Source of the DNA: Mannheimia granulomatis
Lineage (GTDB): Bacteria > Pseudomonadota > Gammaproteobacteria > Enterobacterales > Pasteurellaceae
NCBI RefSeq assembly: GCF_013377255.1
Contig: NZ_CP016614.1
Span: 494,001 to 558,000, forward strand
DNA length: 64,000 nt
Direction of reading: 5' to 3'
In this document: piece by piece, positions 7,966-17,309 of the stretch
Numbering within the stretch: position 1 is the stretch's first letter
Layout of the letters: the number at the start of each line of letters is the position of its first letter
Position numbers and translations under genes: made by a program
The notes under the pieces: model-generated
Databases searched by the model: none
Told to the model about the DNA's origin: nothing
Seen by the model: only the letters and a program-made list of their open reading frames with translations

Positions 7966-9822
7966 ATGTTTAAAGTTTTTAATATTTTTTATCGCATTTT
8001 CCGATGCATTAGAGAGTGTGTTATCAACCTCTTTTTTGTGCTTTTTATCTTAATGCTTATACCGATTTTTGCCTTTATTTCAGAGGGTACACAATCGACA
8101 AAGCCTATTTTTACTCAAGGGGCATTACGTCTAAATTTAGAGGGATATTTAGCGGATAATCGTGAACAATTTGCCGATTTTTATCGCTTGATACAATCTG
8201 AATTAGGTGATAGCAAGTCGCTTAAAATTTCTACTTTTGATGTAGTGCAAGCCATTAGGCAAGCTAAAGATGACCCTAAAATTACCGGATTAGTGCTGGA
8301 TTTAAGTGCGTTGCAAAATGCGGATTTTTCCTCTTTGGATTTTGTTGGCAATGAAATTAAGCATTTTAAAACATCCGGTAAGCCGGTAATTGCAGTAGGC
8401 GAGCAATATTCGCAAAAGCAATATTATTTAGCTTCTTTTGCTGATGAAATTTACCTTAACAAAGCTGGTGCCGTTGAGCTACAAGGCTTAAGCTATTCCA
8501 ATACTTACTTTAAAGCTTTGCTCGACAAAATTGAGGCTGAGCCACATATTTTCCGTGTCGGCACTTATAAATCTGCAGTTGAACCCTTTATCCGAGATGA
8601 TATGTCTCCTGAGGCTAAACAAAATGCTGAAGGTTGGCTGAAAGATACTTGGCATAAAGCGGTAACAACCATTGCAGAAAACCGCAATATTACTCCCCAA
8701 GAAATTGACTTAACCCCAGAGGTTTATATTGAAAAATATAAGCAAGCCAAAGGTAACGACGCTGAGTTTGCTCTTAAGCAAAAGTGGGTAACGAAATTGG
8801 TGTCTAACCAAGAAAGCCAAAGTATGTTAATTTCCCGGTTTGGTAAAAACCCAGAAAACAGCTACAACCACGTTGAATTTAGCGATTATCTTTATGAGCT
8901 AAATGACCGCTTTAATAATATAAATAAACCTAAAATTGCGGTAATAAATGTGGAAGGCGAGATTATGGATGGCGAGAGTGATGACTCCAGCGTAGGAAGT
9001 GAAACTGTGGTGAAATTACTACAAAAAGCCCGAGAGGATAGCAATGTTCAAGGCTTGTTGTTGCGTATTAACAGCCCAGGTGGTAGCGCAATGGCATCGG
9101 AAATTATCCGCCAAGAAGTCGAAGAATTTCAAAAAGCGGGTAAACCTGTCGTAGCTTCAATGGGTGACATTGCAGCTTCGGGAGGATATTGGATTGCCGC
9201 GACCAGCGATAAAATTATTGCCAGCCCAAACACGCTCACCGGTTCTATCGGTATTTTCGGTTTAGCGGTCACTTTTGAGAAAACAGCGAAAAAATTTGGT
9301 GTAACTGAAGATGGCATTGCGACTTCTGCTTTAGCTCAGAAAGTTGGGTTAAAAACCTTACCAAAAGAGCAGGGAGAAGTGTTACAAATTGGCATTGAAA
9401 ACGGATATGAACGCTTTTTGGAATTGGTTGCCCGTGGCAGAAAAATGTCAAAAGAAGCCGTAGATAAAGTCGCTCAAGGCCAAGTTTGGTCTGGTAATGA
9501 GGCCTTAAAACATGGATTAGTGGATGAGTTAGGTGATTTTAATACCGCCTATTCGACGCTATCTACTTTAATTAATCAAAAACGTCAGACGGAAAATCAG
9601 CCTGAAATCGAGCAATTGGATTTACAATGGTTTGTTGAAGAAGATAACAGTCTGTTAGGCACTCTAGCCCGCGATTTTAAAACTCAGTTACAGGTGAAAT
9701 TAGTGAGCTGGCTTGATTTACCATGGATTAAAAAATCAGCCCAACAAGTTGATATACTCTCACGATTTAATGATCCAAAACAGATGTATCTCTACTGTTT
9801 AAATTGTGGGAAAATAGATTAG
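7966..9822 (+). CDS. sppA: Signal peptide peptidase SppA (protease IV, 67K type)
   Basis: Inner-membrane serine protease of 618 residues that degrades cleaved signal peptides. An N-terminal membrane anchor (residues about 18-40) is followed by two tandem ClpP-like domains. The catalytic lysine is in GTYKSAVEPF in the first domain and the nucleophile serine in GDIAASGGYW in the second, the Ser/Lys dyad split of the long SppA form. AGGAG lies about 10 bases upstream of the chosen ATG; a further upstream in-frame start at 7903 has no such site. The protein ends with CLNCGKID. An uptake-signal terminator and then the thiamine riboswitch follow. Confidence 0.94.
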   Translation: MFKVFNIFYRIFRCIRECVINLFFVLFILMLIPIFAFISEGTQSTKPIFTQGALRLNLEGYLADNREQFADFYRLIQSELGDSKSLKISTFDVVQAIRQAKDDPKITGLVLDLSALQNADFSSLDFVGNEIKHFKTSGKPVIAVGEQYSQKQYYLASFADEIYLNKAGAVELQGLSYSNTYFKALLDKIEAEPHIFRVGTYKSAVEPFIRDDMSPEAKQNAEGWLKDTWHKAVTTIAENRNITPQEIDLTPEVYIEKYKQAKGNDAEFALKQKWVTKLVSNQESQSMLISRFGKNPENSYNHVEFSDYLYELNDRFNNINKPKIAVINVEGEIMDGESDDSSVGSETVVKLLQKAREDSNVQGLLLRINSPGGSAMASEIIRQEVEEFQKAGKPVVASMGDIAASGGYWIAATSDKIIASPNTLTGSIGIFGLAVTFEKTAKKFGVTEDGIATSALAQKVGLKTLPKEQGEVLQIGIENGYERFLELVARGRKMSKEAVDKVAQGQVWSGNEALKHGLVDELGDFNTAYSTLSTLINQKRQTENQPEIEQLDLQWFVEEDNSLLGTLARDFKTQLQVKLVSWLDLPWIKKSAQQVDILSRFNDPKQMYLYCLNCGKID

Positions 9823-9829
9823 AGGTCTG

Positions 9830-9880
9830 ACAAGCGGTTAAAAATTGCAAAAATTTTGCAAAAAAAGATCGCTTGTTGAT
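9830..9880 (+). terminator. Uptake-signal-derived terminator after sppA
   Basis: ACAAGCGGTT (9830-9839) pairs, with G-U wobbles, with GATCGCTTGT (9868-9877). The second arm is a degenerate uptake signal. The T-run is weak, so efficiency is uncertain. Confidence 0.6.
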
Positions 9881-9892
9881 ATATACTAAAAA

Positions 9893-9976
9893 CTCTTGTC
9901 GGAGTGCCGTAAGGCTGAGATCGCAAATGCGAGATCCGTGGAACCTGTAGGTTAGTACCTGCGTAGGGAACAAGTT
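9893..9976 (+). promoter_or_regulatory. TPP riboswitch (THI element) upstream of thiDE-cytX
   Basis: Thiamin pyrophosphate aptamer. Conserved blocks are present in order: GGAGTGCC, AGGCTGAGA, GGAACCTG and TTAGTACCTGCGTAGGGAA, closed by a P1 stem of CTTGT with ACAAG. High TPP should switch off the downstream salvage genes. Confidence 0.96.
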
Positions 9977-9989
9977 TTACCAAATTCAG

Positions 9990-10035
9990 AGATTGATTGC
10001 TGCCTTATCAACTAAGGTTTTCAATCAATCTTTTG
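9990..10035 (+). terminator. Terminator-type expression platform of the TPP riboswitch
   Basis: AGATTGATTG (9990-9999) pairs perfectly with CAATCAATCT (10022-10031), with a nested CCTTA/TAAGG stem, followed by a short T-run. Its position 14 bases after the aptamer suggests control by transcription attenuation. Confidence 0.8.
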
Positions 10036-10093
10036 TTACCGATTACCACATCTCTGACAAGCAAACCCTTAACTCTAAAATGAGGCTTTTGCG

Positions 10094-11632
10094 ATGTCTA
10101 TTTCTCACTCACATCATTCACCTAAAGTCATTTGGACGGTTGCCGGCTCGGATTCTTGTGCCGGAGCAGGCTTACAAACCGATCTCCATACGTTTCACGA
10201 TTTCAATGTAGTTGGCTGCTCGGTGGTGACTTCTGTTACTGCTCAACACCCGCATGGCGTGCTTTGCGTCACGCCTGTTGATGATTACACTTTCCGCCAG
10301 CAGTTTGAGGCTTTGCTTATTCAAGGCTACCCGAATGCGATTAAAATTGGTTTGCTTTGTTCCCAAAACCAAGTGGAAATTTTATGCGAATATATCCAAA
10401 AAATCCGCTCCGAAAGCCAAGAATATTGCCACGTGGTTTACGATCCGGTGGCGGTGGCAAGTAGCGGACAAGCTCTATCAGACAGTATTGTGTTGCCTGT
10501 TGTGCAGGAAAAACTCTATCCCTTAGTGGATTTAATCACCCCAAATGGCACCGAATTAGCCTTACTGAGCGAAACAGAAATTGCTACTTTTGAGGATGTC
10601 AAAACCGCTGCTGAAAAATTATTTGCTCAAGGCATCAAGGCTGTATTAGCCAAAGGCGGCCATTTTGAGTGGCAAGGTGAAATGGTAGACGATTATTTAC
10701 TCACGCCACAAGAGAGCTACTGCTTTTCCCACCCTCGTTTAGAAAGCGTGAACACCCACGGCACCGGTTGCACCTTTGCCTCCGCCATTGGTGCCATGTT
10801 GGCAAAAGGCTTTGATTTGCCGGATGCGGTTACCGTTGCCACCGCCTATCTACAAAAAGGTTTGTCGGAAACCGAAGGGAGAGGACAGACTGCATTAAGT
10901 TCCCTTTGCCACACAGGCTATCCGACCGATATTGCCTTTTTCCCTCAAACGGAATTGGTGTCGGCACCGCTTGATGTGTCACAAAAGGCTTTCGCTCCAA
11001 CCGATTATCAACTTGGGCTTTACCCTGTGGTAGAAAGTTTTGAGTGGATTGAGCGTTTAATTTCAGCCGGCGTGAAAACCTTGCAAATTCGTATGAAAAA
11101 TCGACCGCTTGCAGAGATTGAAAACGAAATCGCCCAAAGTGTCGCACTTGCCAAGCAGCATAATGTGCGTTTATTCATCAATGATTACTGGCAGTTGGCG
11201 GTGAAATATCAAGCCTACGGCGTGCATTTAGGCCAGGAAGATTTAGCTACCGCAGATTTACATGCAATTCAGCAAGCCGGCTTGAGGTTAGGTGTTTCTA
11301 CCCATGGTTATTTTGAAATTATGCGAGCCTTAGCGGTGAAACCTTCTTATATCGCTTTTGGCCACGTTTTCCCAACGCAAACCAAAGACATGCCGTCCCA
11401 ACCGCAGGGTTTAATCAATTTGGCGAACTATGCGGATTTGGTTTCACCACTGCACATTCCAACCATTGCCATTGGCGGCATTAACCAAACCAATATTGAG
11501 GCGGTGATGCAATGTGGCGTAGGCAGTGCGGCGGTAGTTAGTGCAATTACTCAGGCTCAAGATTGGCAACAAGCGGTTAAAATTTTAGAAAAATTTGCAA
11601 ATGGCGGCAAAAAAGGAGGCAACGATGAGTAG
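10094..11632 (+). CDS. thiDE: Bifunctional HMP(-P) kinase / thiamine phosphate synthase (ThiD-ThiE fusion)
   Basis: Cytoplasmic 512-residue fusion. Residues about 10-265 are ThiD, which phosphorylates hydroxymethylpyrimidine twice: VAGSDSCAGAGLQTDL at the substrate site and HGTGCTFASAI at the anion hole. Residues about 300-505 are ThiE, which joins HMP-PP and thiazole phosphate to ThMP: TLQIRMKN, INDYWQLAV, HLGQEDL, FGHVFPTQTK and IAIGGI. GAGG lies 8 bases before the ATG. It follows the TPP riboswitch and overlaps cytX by 8 bases. The fusion couples salvage of HMP to the final condensation. ThiC and ThiG are not seen in the window. Confidence 0.95.
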   Translation: MSISHSHHSPKVIWTVAGSDSCAGAGLQTDLHTFHDFNVVGCSVVTSVTAQHPHGVLCVTPVDDYTFRQQFEALLIQGYPNAIKIGLLCSQNQVEILCEYIQKIRSESQEYCHVVYDPVAVASSGQALSDSIVLPVVQEKLYPLVDLITPNGTELALLSETEIATFEDVKTAAEKLFAQGIKAVLAKGGHFEWQGEMVDDYLLTPQESYCFSHPRLESVNTHGTGCTFASAIGAMLAKGFDLPDAVTVATAYLQKGLSETEGRGQTALSSLCHTGYPTDIAFFPQTELVSAPLDVSQKAFAPTDYQLGLYPVVESFEWIERLISAGVKTLQIRMKNRPLAEIENEIAQSVALAKQHNVRLFINDYWQLAVKYQAYGVHLGQEDLATADLHAIQQAGLRLGVSTHGYFEIMRALAVKPSYIAFGHVFPTQTKDMPSQPQGLINLANYADLVSPLHIPTIAIGGINQTNIEAVMQCGVGSAAVVSAITQAQDWQQAVKILEKFANGGKKGGNDE

Positions 11633-12797
11633 AAGTTTAAGTTCGCTCAACAGCGGCTTGATTTGGGCGGGAGCGGGCATTAGCGCCAGTGCGATTGTAG
11701 TCGGCACGTGGATTGCACCACTTGGCTGGCAACAAGGTTTACTGGCGATTATTCTCGGGCATTTGCTCGGCGGCATTTTATTTTTTGCTGCCGGTTTTAT
11801 CGGGGCGAAAACCGGCAAAAACGCCATGCAAACGGTGCAGATTTCTTTTGGTAAAGGCTCGGTCTTTTTCTCGCTTGCGAATGTGTTGCAACTAGTGGGC
11901 TGGACCGCGATTATGATTTACACAGGGGCAGAAATTAGTAATGCCCTAAGCCTTGCCTTGTGGGATCTATCTGCTTTTAGCCTTTGGGCGTGTGTGCTTG
12001 GCGTATTGATTATTCTTTGGCTTTTTAGCGGCTCTAATCAGGTGGGAAAATTAAAATTATTCACGCTGATTGCGATGTTTGTGCTGACTTTATGGTTAAG
12101 CCTAAAAGTGCTCAATGGACAGAATCAACCCGCCACATCGGGCGATATGCCGTTTAGCACCGCAGTGGAGCTTGCCACTATTATGCCGCTTTCTTGGCTG
12201 CCGCTGGTGTCTGACTACACCTCTAAAGCGAAAAAACCGCTTGCGGCAACGCTTTCGGCAAGTGTCGGTTATTTAATTACCAGTGCATGGATGTATGCGT
12301 TGGGGCTTGGTATGGTGCTGTTCACCGGGCAAAGTGAAATTGCCCCGATGCTCCTGCTAACAGGTATGAGCTTGGTTGGTATTATTGTGATGATTTTATC
12401 TACTGTTACCACGACTTTCTTAGATGCTTATTCCGCAGGAGTGAGTGCAAGTAATATCAGCACTAAATTAAAAGAAACCCCGACAGCTATTGCTGTTACC
12501 TTGCTTGGTACGGTGTTAGCCTTAAGCTTGCCGGTAACCCAATATGAAAACTTTTTACTGCTAATCGGCTCTGTATTCGCGCCAATGATTGCGGTGCAAA
12601 TTGCCGACTTTTTCGTGTTAAAACGCACTGAGTCCCAACAAAATATGGATTGGCTGGCTTTCGGGCTTTGGTTTATCGGTTTTATGCTTTATCACGGTTT
12701 ATCTTATAGTAATGTGCATTTACCCCTTGGCTTAACCATTCCTGTGATGTTAGTGATTTTTGTAACAACGGTTATTGTGAGAAAAGTCACAAAATAG
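11625..12797 (+). CDS. cytX: Putative hydroxymethylpyrimidine transporter CytX
   Basis: NCS1-family permease (cytosine/purine/thiamine type) of 390 residues with about 12 hydrophobic segments. The ATG at 11625 has GGAGG just upstream and overlaps the end of thiDE by 8 bases, so it is in the same TPP-controlled operon. CytX is the name given to NCS1 members found with thiamine genes and predicted to import HMP. That substrate is inferred from context, not visible in the protein itself. Confidence 0.88.
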   Translation: MSRSLSSLNSGLIWAGAGISASAIVVGTWIAPLGWQQGLLAIILGHLLGGILFFAAGFIGAKTGKNAMQTVQISFGKGSVFFSLANVLQLVGWTAIMIYTGAEISNALSLALWDLSAFSLWACVLGVLIILWLFSGSNQVGKLKLFTLIAMFVLTLWLSLKVLNGQNQPATSGDMPFSTAVELATIMPLSWLPLVSDYTSKAKKPLAATLSASVGYLITSAWMYALGLGMVLFTGQSEIAPMLLLTGMSLVGIIVMILSTVTTTFLDAYSAGVSASNISTKLKETPTAIAVTLLGTVLALSLPVTQYENFLLLIGSVFAPMIAVQIADFFVLKRTESQQNMDWLAFGLWFIGFMLYHGLSYSNVHLPLGLTIPVMLVIFVTTVIVRKVTK

Positions 12798-12803
12798 AAA
12801 AAT

Positions 12804-12862
12804 AAGCGGTTCAATTGGAGTGAAAATTTGCAAAATTTTGCTAGAATTGAACCGCTTGTTTT
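12804..12862 (+). terminator. Uptake-signal terminator after cytX
   Basis: AAGCGGTTCAATT (12804-12816) pairs perfectly with AATTGAACCGCTT (12845-12857), followed by GTTTTG. Two facing uptake signals make the stem. The element lies immediately before the autotransporter ribosome binding site. Confidence 0.82.
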
Positions 12863-12878
12863 GTATTGGAGAAAATTT

Positions 12879-15098
12879 ATGACACAACATCATTTTTTTA
12901 AACTTTCTGCGATTTCGATTGCTTTATTAGGGGCTGCTTCACAAGGCTATGCAGTTGAATGCAAAGTACCGATGTCAGTAGAAAATCAGCAGAATGGCAA
13001 TTTAGATAGTTGTAATCTTAATATTGATGCTACTGAAAACAGATCTCTTTTCAATCAGTCATCGTTGCTTAATATTTCTAATTCTACTTTTCATATTAAT
13101 AATTCGACACTAACATTTTCCGGTAAGCATGGTGCCGATGTTATTGCTATCGAAGATTCTAATGTAGAAATCACAAATAGTCGCCTTACTCGAAATAATA
13201 CTGATGATAAGGATATATCATCGGAAACTATACGAATTCGTGATGGAAAAACAGGGATCTCCAGTCTGATATTAGACAATGTTACTTTAGTATCAACAGG
13301 CGAGGCGAGTACGATAGCTCTTTATGCAACAGAAAATGAAGATTCATTAACTTCTATTACATTGAAAAATTCCAATATCTCTTCCGAAGATTCCATTTTT
13401 GGATCTTGGTGGTCAACAAGTCGCCCAATAAATGAATATTCAAACTGGAATATTAAGGTGGAAAACTCTGTTTTGAAAGCCCCAATTATTCTGTCTACAG
13501 GGGGGTTAACTGAGTTATATAAAACAGATGGAGTAGTTGCTACTGAGAAAACGACTCTTTCAGCAAATAATGCTCAATTTTTCGGTTCAATGCTCTCTTT
13601 TGATAGCGATGCGGATAAATCGAAAACTGATGTGAGTTTAACTTCATCATCTTGGGTTTTACCTACTGCTAGAGATTTAGATACGAATGTTGTGGCTCAT
13701 AATGGCGTGACTAATCTTAAATTAGATGAAAGTCAAATCACACTAGAGAATAATCTCGGACTTCAGACCTTTACTATTTATGGCAACCTTTCCGGCAACG
13801 GCCACTTTGACCTTAATACCGATCTCGCCAACCAAAAATCCGACAAAATCGTGGTAAAAGGCGAAGACAGCGGTAATTTCACCTTAGGTATTAAAGACAG
13901 CGGCAATGAACCAGACGCAGCAAATGGCAAAGTCACTTTAGTGGAAACTCAGCAAGGGCAAGCAACATTTAGCTTAAAAGATCGAGATTATGTTGATGCC
14001 GGTGCTTATCGCTACCGCTTGAATAAAGAAGGAACAAATTGGGTACTGGCAAACCGTCAGTCTGAGAGAGTAACAACTAGCCAACCTACAATTCCTACTC
14101 AGCCTGTGGTTCAACCGACTTCGCCTACAGTACCAACTCAGCCTGTTGTTCAGCCAACCACGCCTACAGTGCCAAGTCAGCCGGTTGTTCAGCCGACACA
14201 ACCTGGTGTTCCTGTCGCTCCTGCATTACTCGCATTAAGCGAAAAATCTAACGCTCTTTCTTCACTTCGCCAAGCTCAAAGTGTGTTAGTGGGCCAAAAC
14301 TTACAAGGTATTCACCAACGTTTAGGCGAGTTAAAAACAGATAAATCAAGCAATGTTTGGGTGAAAAATATTAATAGCCGTACAGAAGTGAAAGCTCAAA
14401 ATGTTGCAGCGGATAGCCGTTCTTCGGGCTTTGAGATGGATTCCCACAGCCTACAAATCGGGGCAGATCGTGCGGTGAGTGATAACCTCCGTTTAGGCGG
14501 ATTTGTTGGTACGAGTCGTGCAGATGTGGATTTCAACGGCGAATATGGCAAGGGTAAATTACGTTCGCAAGCGGTCGGATTTTACGCCACTTTTGCAAAT
14601 GCAGACGGCTGGTATGTGGATAATGTCGGCAAGTACGAACGTTTAACCGCACAGGCATCAAATGAAAAACGTAAATACAATGCTTTTAGCTTATCAAGTG
14701 AGGTGGGTAGACGCATTGCGTTATCGAATGATTGGACGGTTACGCCACAAGCTCAGTTGGCTTATCACACCATCAACGGCAAAGCGGATGAAAGCCGTTT
14801 AAGTCTGTTCACCGCTCGTGCCGGTATGCGTATTGCCAAAGGTTTTGCCTTAGCTAGTGGCTGGAATTTACAACCTTACGCTGAGTTCAATGCGATTGCA
14901 GAAAAAGCCAATAATGCTAAAGTGCGTGTGAATCAATACCGCTTTGATGTGCCGGAAAATCATGGACGGTTCCAAACCTCAATTGGTTTCACCGCAGGTA
15001 ATGGCAGCCATCGCGTAGGTTTAGAGGCTTCCACTACGCATGGTAAACAGTTAAAACAACCAATTTCGATTTTGGCTAACTATCGTTATCAGTGGTAA
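12879..15098 (+). CDS. Autotransporter (type Va) with beta-helix-like passenger
   Basis: 739-residue surface protein. A signal peptide (about 1-26, ending SQGYA) is followed by a passenger (about 27-400) of short repeating strands rich in N, S, T and D, typical of right-handed beta-helices. A proline-rich linker of three 13-residue repeats (about 407-445) leads to an outer-membrane autotransporter barrel (about 480-739) ending in YRYQW. GGAGA precedes the ATG. The passenger is short and shows no protease motif, so adhesion or autoaggregation is a guess. Base composition changes visibly near 13780: AT-rich passenger before, GC-richer linker and barrel after, suggesting a swapped passenger. Confidence 0.88.
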   Translation: MTQHHFFKLSAISIALLGAASQGYAVECKVPMSVENQQNGNLDSCNLNIDATENRSLFNQSSLLNISNSTFHINNSTLTFSGKHGADVIAIEDSNVEITNSRLTRNNTDDKDISSETIRIRDGKTGISSLILDNVTLVSTGEASTIALYATENEDSLTSITLKNSNISSEDSIFGSWWSTSRPINEYSNWNIKVENSVLKAPIILSTGGLTELYKTDGVVATEKTTLSANNAQFFGSMLSFDSDADKSKTDVSLTSSSWVLPTARDLDTNVVAHNGVTNLKLDESQITLENNLGLQTFTIYGNLSGNGHFDLNTDLANQKSDKIVVKGEDSGNFTLGIKDSGNEPDAANGKVTLVETQQGQATFSLKDRDYVDAGAYRYRLNKEGTNWVLANRQSERVTTSQPTIPTQPVVQPTSPTVPTQPVVQPTTPTVPSQPVVQPTQPGVPVAPALLALSEKSNALSSLRQAQSVLVGQNLQGIHQRLGELKTDKSSNVWVKNINSRTEVKAQNVAADSRSSGFEMDSHSLQIGADRAVSDNLRLGGFVGTSRADVDFNGEYGKGKLRSQAVGFYATFANADGWYVDNVGKYERLTAQASNEKRKYNAFSLSSEVGRRIALSNDWTVTPQAQLAYHTINGKADESRLSLFTARAGMRIAKGFALASGWNLQPYAEFNAIAEKANNAKVRVNQYRFDVPENHGRFQTSIGFTAGNGSHRVGLEASTTHGKQLKQPISILANYRYQW
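14097..14213 (+). repeat. Three tandem 39-bp repeats encoding a proline-rich linker
   Basis: Copies at 14097-14135, 14136-14174 and 14175-14213 encode variants of TQPVVQPTxPTVP. The unit is a multiple of three, so copy-number change would alter linker length without breaking the frame. It links passenger and barrel of the autotransporter. Confidence 0.85.
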
Positions 15099-15124
15099 TT
15101 GTTAATCAGCAAAGTTAGATAGGT

Positions 15125-15170
15125 AAGCAGTCCAATTTGTAAAAAGAAATGCAAATTGGACCGCTTGTTT
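15125..15170. terminator. Terminator after the autotransporter
   Basis: AAGCAGTCCAATTTG (15125-15139) pairs with CAAATTGGACCGCTT (15152-15166) with one wobble, then TGTTTTAT. One arm carries an intact uptake core, the other a copy with one change (AAGCAGTCC). Confidence 0.8.
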
Positions 15171-15183
15171 TATTGCGGTTTTG

Positions 15184-16491
15184 CTAGATTTCTGTCAATT
15201 CCAAATCTTTGGTTTCGTGAACCTGCCATAATGCCCAGAAGCTCAGTAATGAGGCGACCGATAAATATCCACCCACGCCAAATAGTCCAAAGTTTTCGTT
15301 AATTTTTACCGCAATAATGGTGAATACGCTTGCCCCTAAAATGCCGGCGATAGTATAGGCGAGTGAAGCCCCTGTGTAGCGGACTTCCGTTGGGAACAGT
15401 TCGGGCAAAATCACTGCCATCGGGCCGTAGCTTAAGCCGATTAATATCATGCCAATCGCCAAAAAGATAAATATTGAGGTTGGCGTGCCGTTTTCTAAGA
15501 AAAATGGCATCGTTAAGCCGTAAATCGCTGTGGCTCCTGTGGCTATCAGCAGTAATAAACGGCGGCCGATTTTATCGGAATAAAGGCCGGAAAAGAAAAT
15601 CGCAATGCCGAAAATCACCGAGGTAATCAGCAAATATTGGGTGTAGAGATTTGCCGGTAAGCCTAAACCTGTGGCGTAGCCCGCTTGAGAAACCGCTACC
15701 GGGCTTTTCACAAAAATCGGAGTAAAGGCAACCAAAATATAAAACAGCACATAGCCAGCGGTGGCAATTAACACGCCAATCGTAAAAGGTTTTAAGTGGC
15801 GGCTAAACAGCACTTTAAGCGGTGTGTGGCGGTTTTTGCCTTGTTTCTCTGCTTTTAAGAAAATCGGGCTTTCGCTGATTTTGAGGCGAATGTATAAGCC
15901 GATAAAAATCATCACAAGGGAAGCGATAAATGGAGTTCGCCATGCCCAGTCGAGAAAGGCTTGTTCTCCATAAATGAGGTTCACCAAATAGAAAGCCCCG
16001 TTTGCCAGCAATAAGCCGATTGGTGCCCCCATTTGCGGAAAAATCCCAAAAAATGCCCGCTTGTGTTTCGGGGCGTGTTCGGTAGCAACTAAGGCGGCTC
16101 CGCCCCATTCACCGCCTAAGCCTAATCCTTGTCCGATTCGGCATAAGCAGAGCAGTAATGTTGCCCAAATGCCGATAGCGGCATAGTTCGGTAATAAGCC
16201 GATTGCCACAGTGGAAAGCCCCATCAATAAAAGCGAGGCAATCAGCGTTTGTTTACGTCCGTATTTGTCGCCAAAGTGACCGAAAATAATCGATCCCATC
16301 GGGCGGGTGAAAAAGGCAAGAGCCAGAACCGACAAAGACATTAATTGGTTAGAAACCGGATCGTCACTATTGAAAAATTGCACATTAAATACCAGTACGG
16401 CAGCCATGGTGTAGATGTAATTATCAAAGTATTCAACGGCGGTGCCAACCATGGAGGCAACGGCGACTTTAAGCGGGGAAGATTTAGACAT
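15184..16491 (-). CDS. thiU: MFS (MHS-type) transporter in a TPP-controlled operon, predicted ThiU
   Basis: 435-residue major facilitator with 12 predicted membrane segments. The MHS-type signature is clear: VEYFDNYIY in TM1 and FGHFGDKYGRKQTL in the TM2-3 loop. It overlaps the end of thiM by 8 bases and so lies downstream of the same TPP riboswitch. Comparative work on thiamine regulons proposed a Pasteurellaceae transporter, ThiU, in thiM-containing operons as a thiazole (HET) importer. The context here fits that, but the substrate is inferred; general MHS relatives carry organic acids or betaine. Confidence 0.8.
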   Translation of the reverse strand: MSKSSPLKVAVASMVGTAVEYFDNYIYTMAAVLVFNVQFFNSDDPVSNQLMSLSVLALAFFTRPMGSIIFGHFGDKYGRKQTLIASLLLMGLSTVAIGLLPNYAAIGIWATLLLCLCRIGQGLGLGGEWGGAALVATEHAPKHKRAFFGIFPQMGAPIGLLLANGAFYLVNLIYGEQAFLDWAWRTPFIASLVMIFIGLYIRLKISESPIFLKAEKQGKNRHTPLKVLFSRHLKPFTIGVLIATAGYVLFYILVAFTPIFVKSPVAVSQAGYATGLGLPANLYTQYLLITSVIFGIAIFFSGLYSDKIGRRLLLLIATGATAIYGLTMPFFLENGTPTSIFIFLAIGMILIGLSYGPMAVILPELFPTEVRYTGASLAYTIAGILGASVFTIIAVKINENFGLFGVGGYLSVASLLSFWALWQVHETKDLELTEI

Positions 16492-17302
16492 ACGCCACCT
16501 TTGCTAACTTTTCAACGGTTTCAGGCGTGATTTCGCCAAGCTGATCCAATAAATTCACGGCAAATTGTCCGTGCTGAGTTGGGCGGAGAGTTTGGGCAGC
16601 AAGCTCGCCGGCAACCGCATAGACGGTGAAGGCTTCAACGAGGGCTGCAAATTCCTTTTCTTTATCTGCAACGGCAAGAAAAGCCCCGCAAATAGCACTG
16701 AGTAAACAGCCGGAGGCAGTCGTTTTCGGGAACATCGCTGTACCGTTTTGCAGTAATGCAGTGTGTGAGCCATTGCTTATCACATCGGTTTCTCCGCTAA
16801 TAGCGGCGATGGTTTTATATTGTGCTGCTACAGTTTGGGCGATTTCTTGCAAGCTATGGCTACCTTCACCGGCATCAACCCCTTTCGCGTGCCAATCCAC
16901 ATTGGCTAGGGTGGCAAGTTCACCGGCATTGCCGCGAATGGCGGTAAATTGAATTTCGCTTAACAGTTTTTCTACCGTTTGGAGGCGAAATGGCGTGGCC
17001 CCTACACCCACAGGATCTAACACGACAGGAATCCCTAAACGGTTAGCGGTTTTGCCTGCCAGTAACATCGCATCCACTTCTTTGCCGATTAAAGTGCCGA
17101 TATTAATGACTACCGCAGAGCTCAGTTGCGGCACGCTTTCCATTTCCTCAATGGCAGCGGCCATAATCGGCGAAGCTCCGAGGGCAAGTAAGCCGTTAGC
17201 AGAAAAATTAGCGGCAACAATGTTGGTAATGTTGTGTACAAGCGGGTTAATTTGCCGAATTTTTTGCAAATATTGCGTTTGATATGAAAGGGGAGTGGTC
17301 AT
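16484..17302 (-). CDS. thiM: Hydroxyethylthiazole kinase ThiM
   Basis: Ribokinase-fold enzyme of 272 residues that phosphorylates 4-methyl-5-hydroxyethylthiazole, giving the partner substrate for ThiE. Typical blocks are NPLVHNITNIVAANFSANGL near the N-terminus, LDPVGVGATPFR, the AIRGNAGE block and TTASGCLLSA with the catalytic cysteine. GAGG lies 7 bases before the ATG. It is first in an operon with the MHS transporter and is controlled by a TPP riboswitch about 65 bases upstream. Confidence 0.95.
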   Translation of the reverse strand: MTTPLSYQTQYLQKIRQINPLVHNITNIVAANFSANGLLALGASPIMAAAIEEMESVPQLSSAVVINIGTLIGKEVDAMLLAGKTANRLGIPVVLDPVGVGATPFRLQTVEKLLSEIQFTAIRGNAGELATLANVDWHAKGVDAGEGSHSLQEIAQTVAAQYKTIAAISGETDVISNGSHTALLQNGTAMFPKTTASGCLLSAICGAFLAVADKEKEFAALVEAFTVYAVAGELAAQTLRPTQHGQFAVNLLDQLGEITPETVEKLAKVAYV

Positions 17303-17309
17303 CGTTATT

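Noticed and set aside
14097..14213. Phase variation by the autotransporter 39-bp repeats
   Set aside because: The unit is a multiple of three, so copy changes vary linker length but do not switch the gene.
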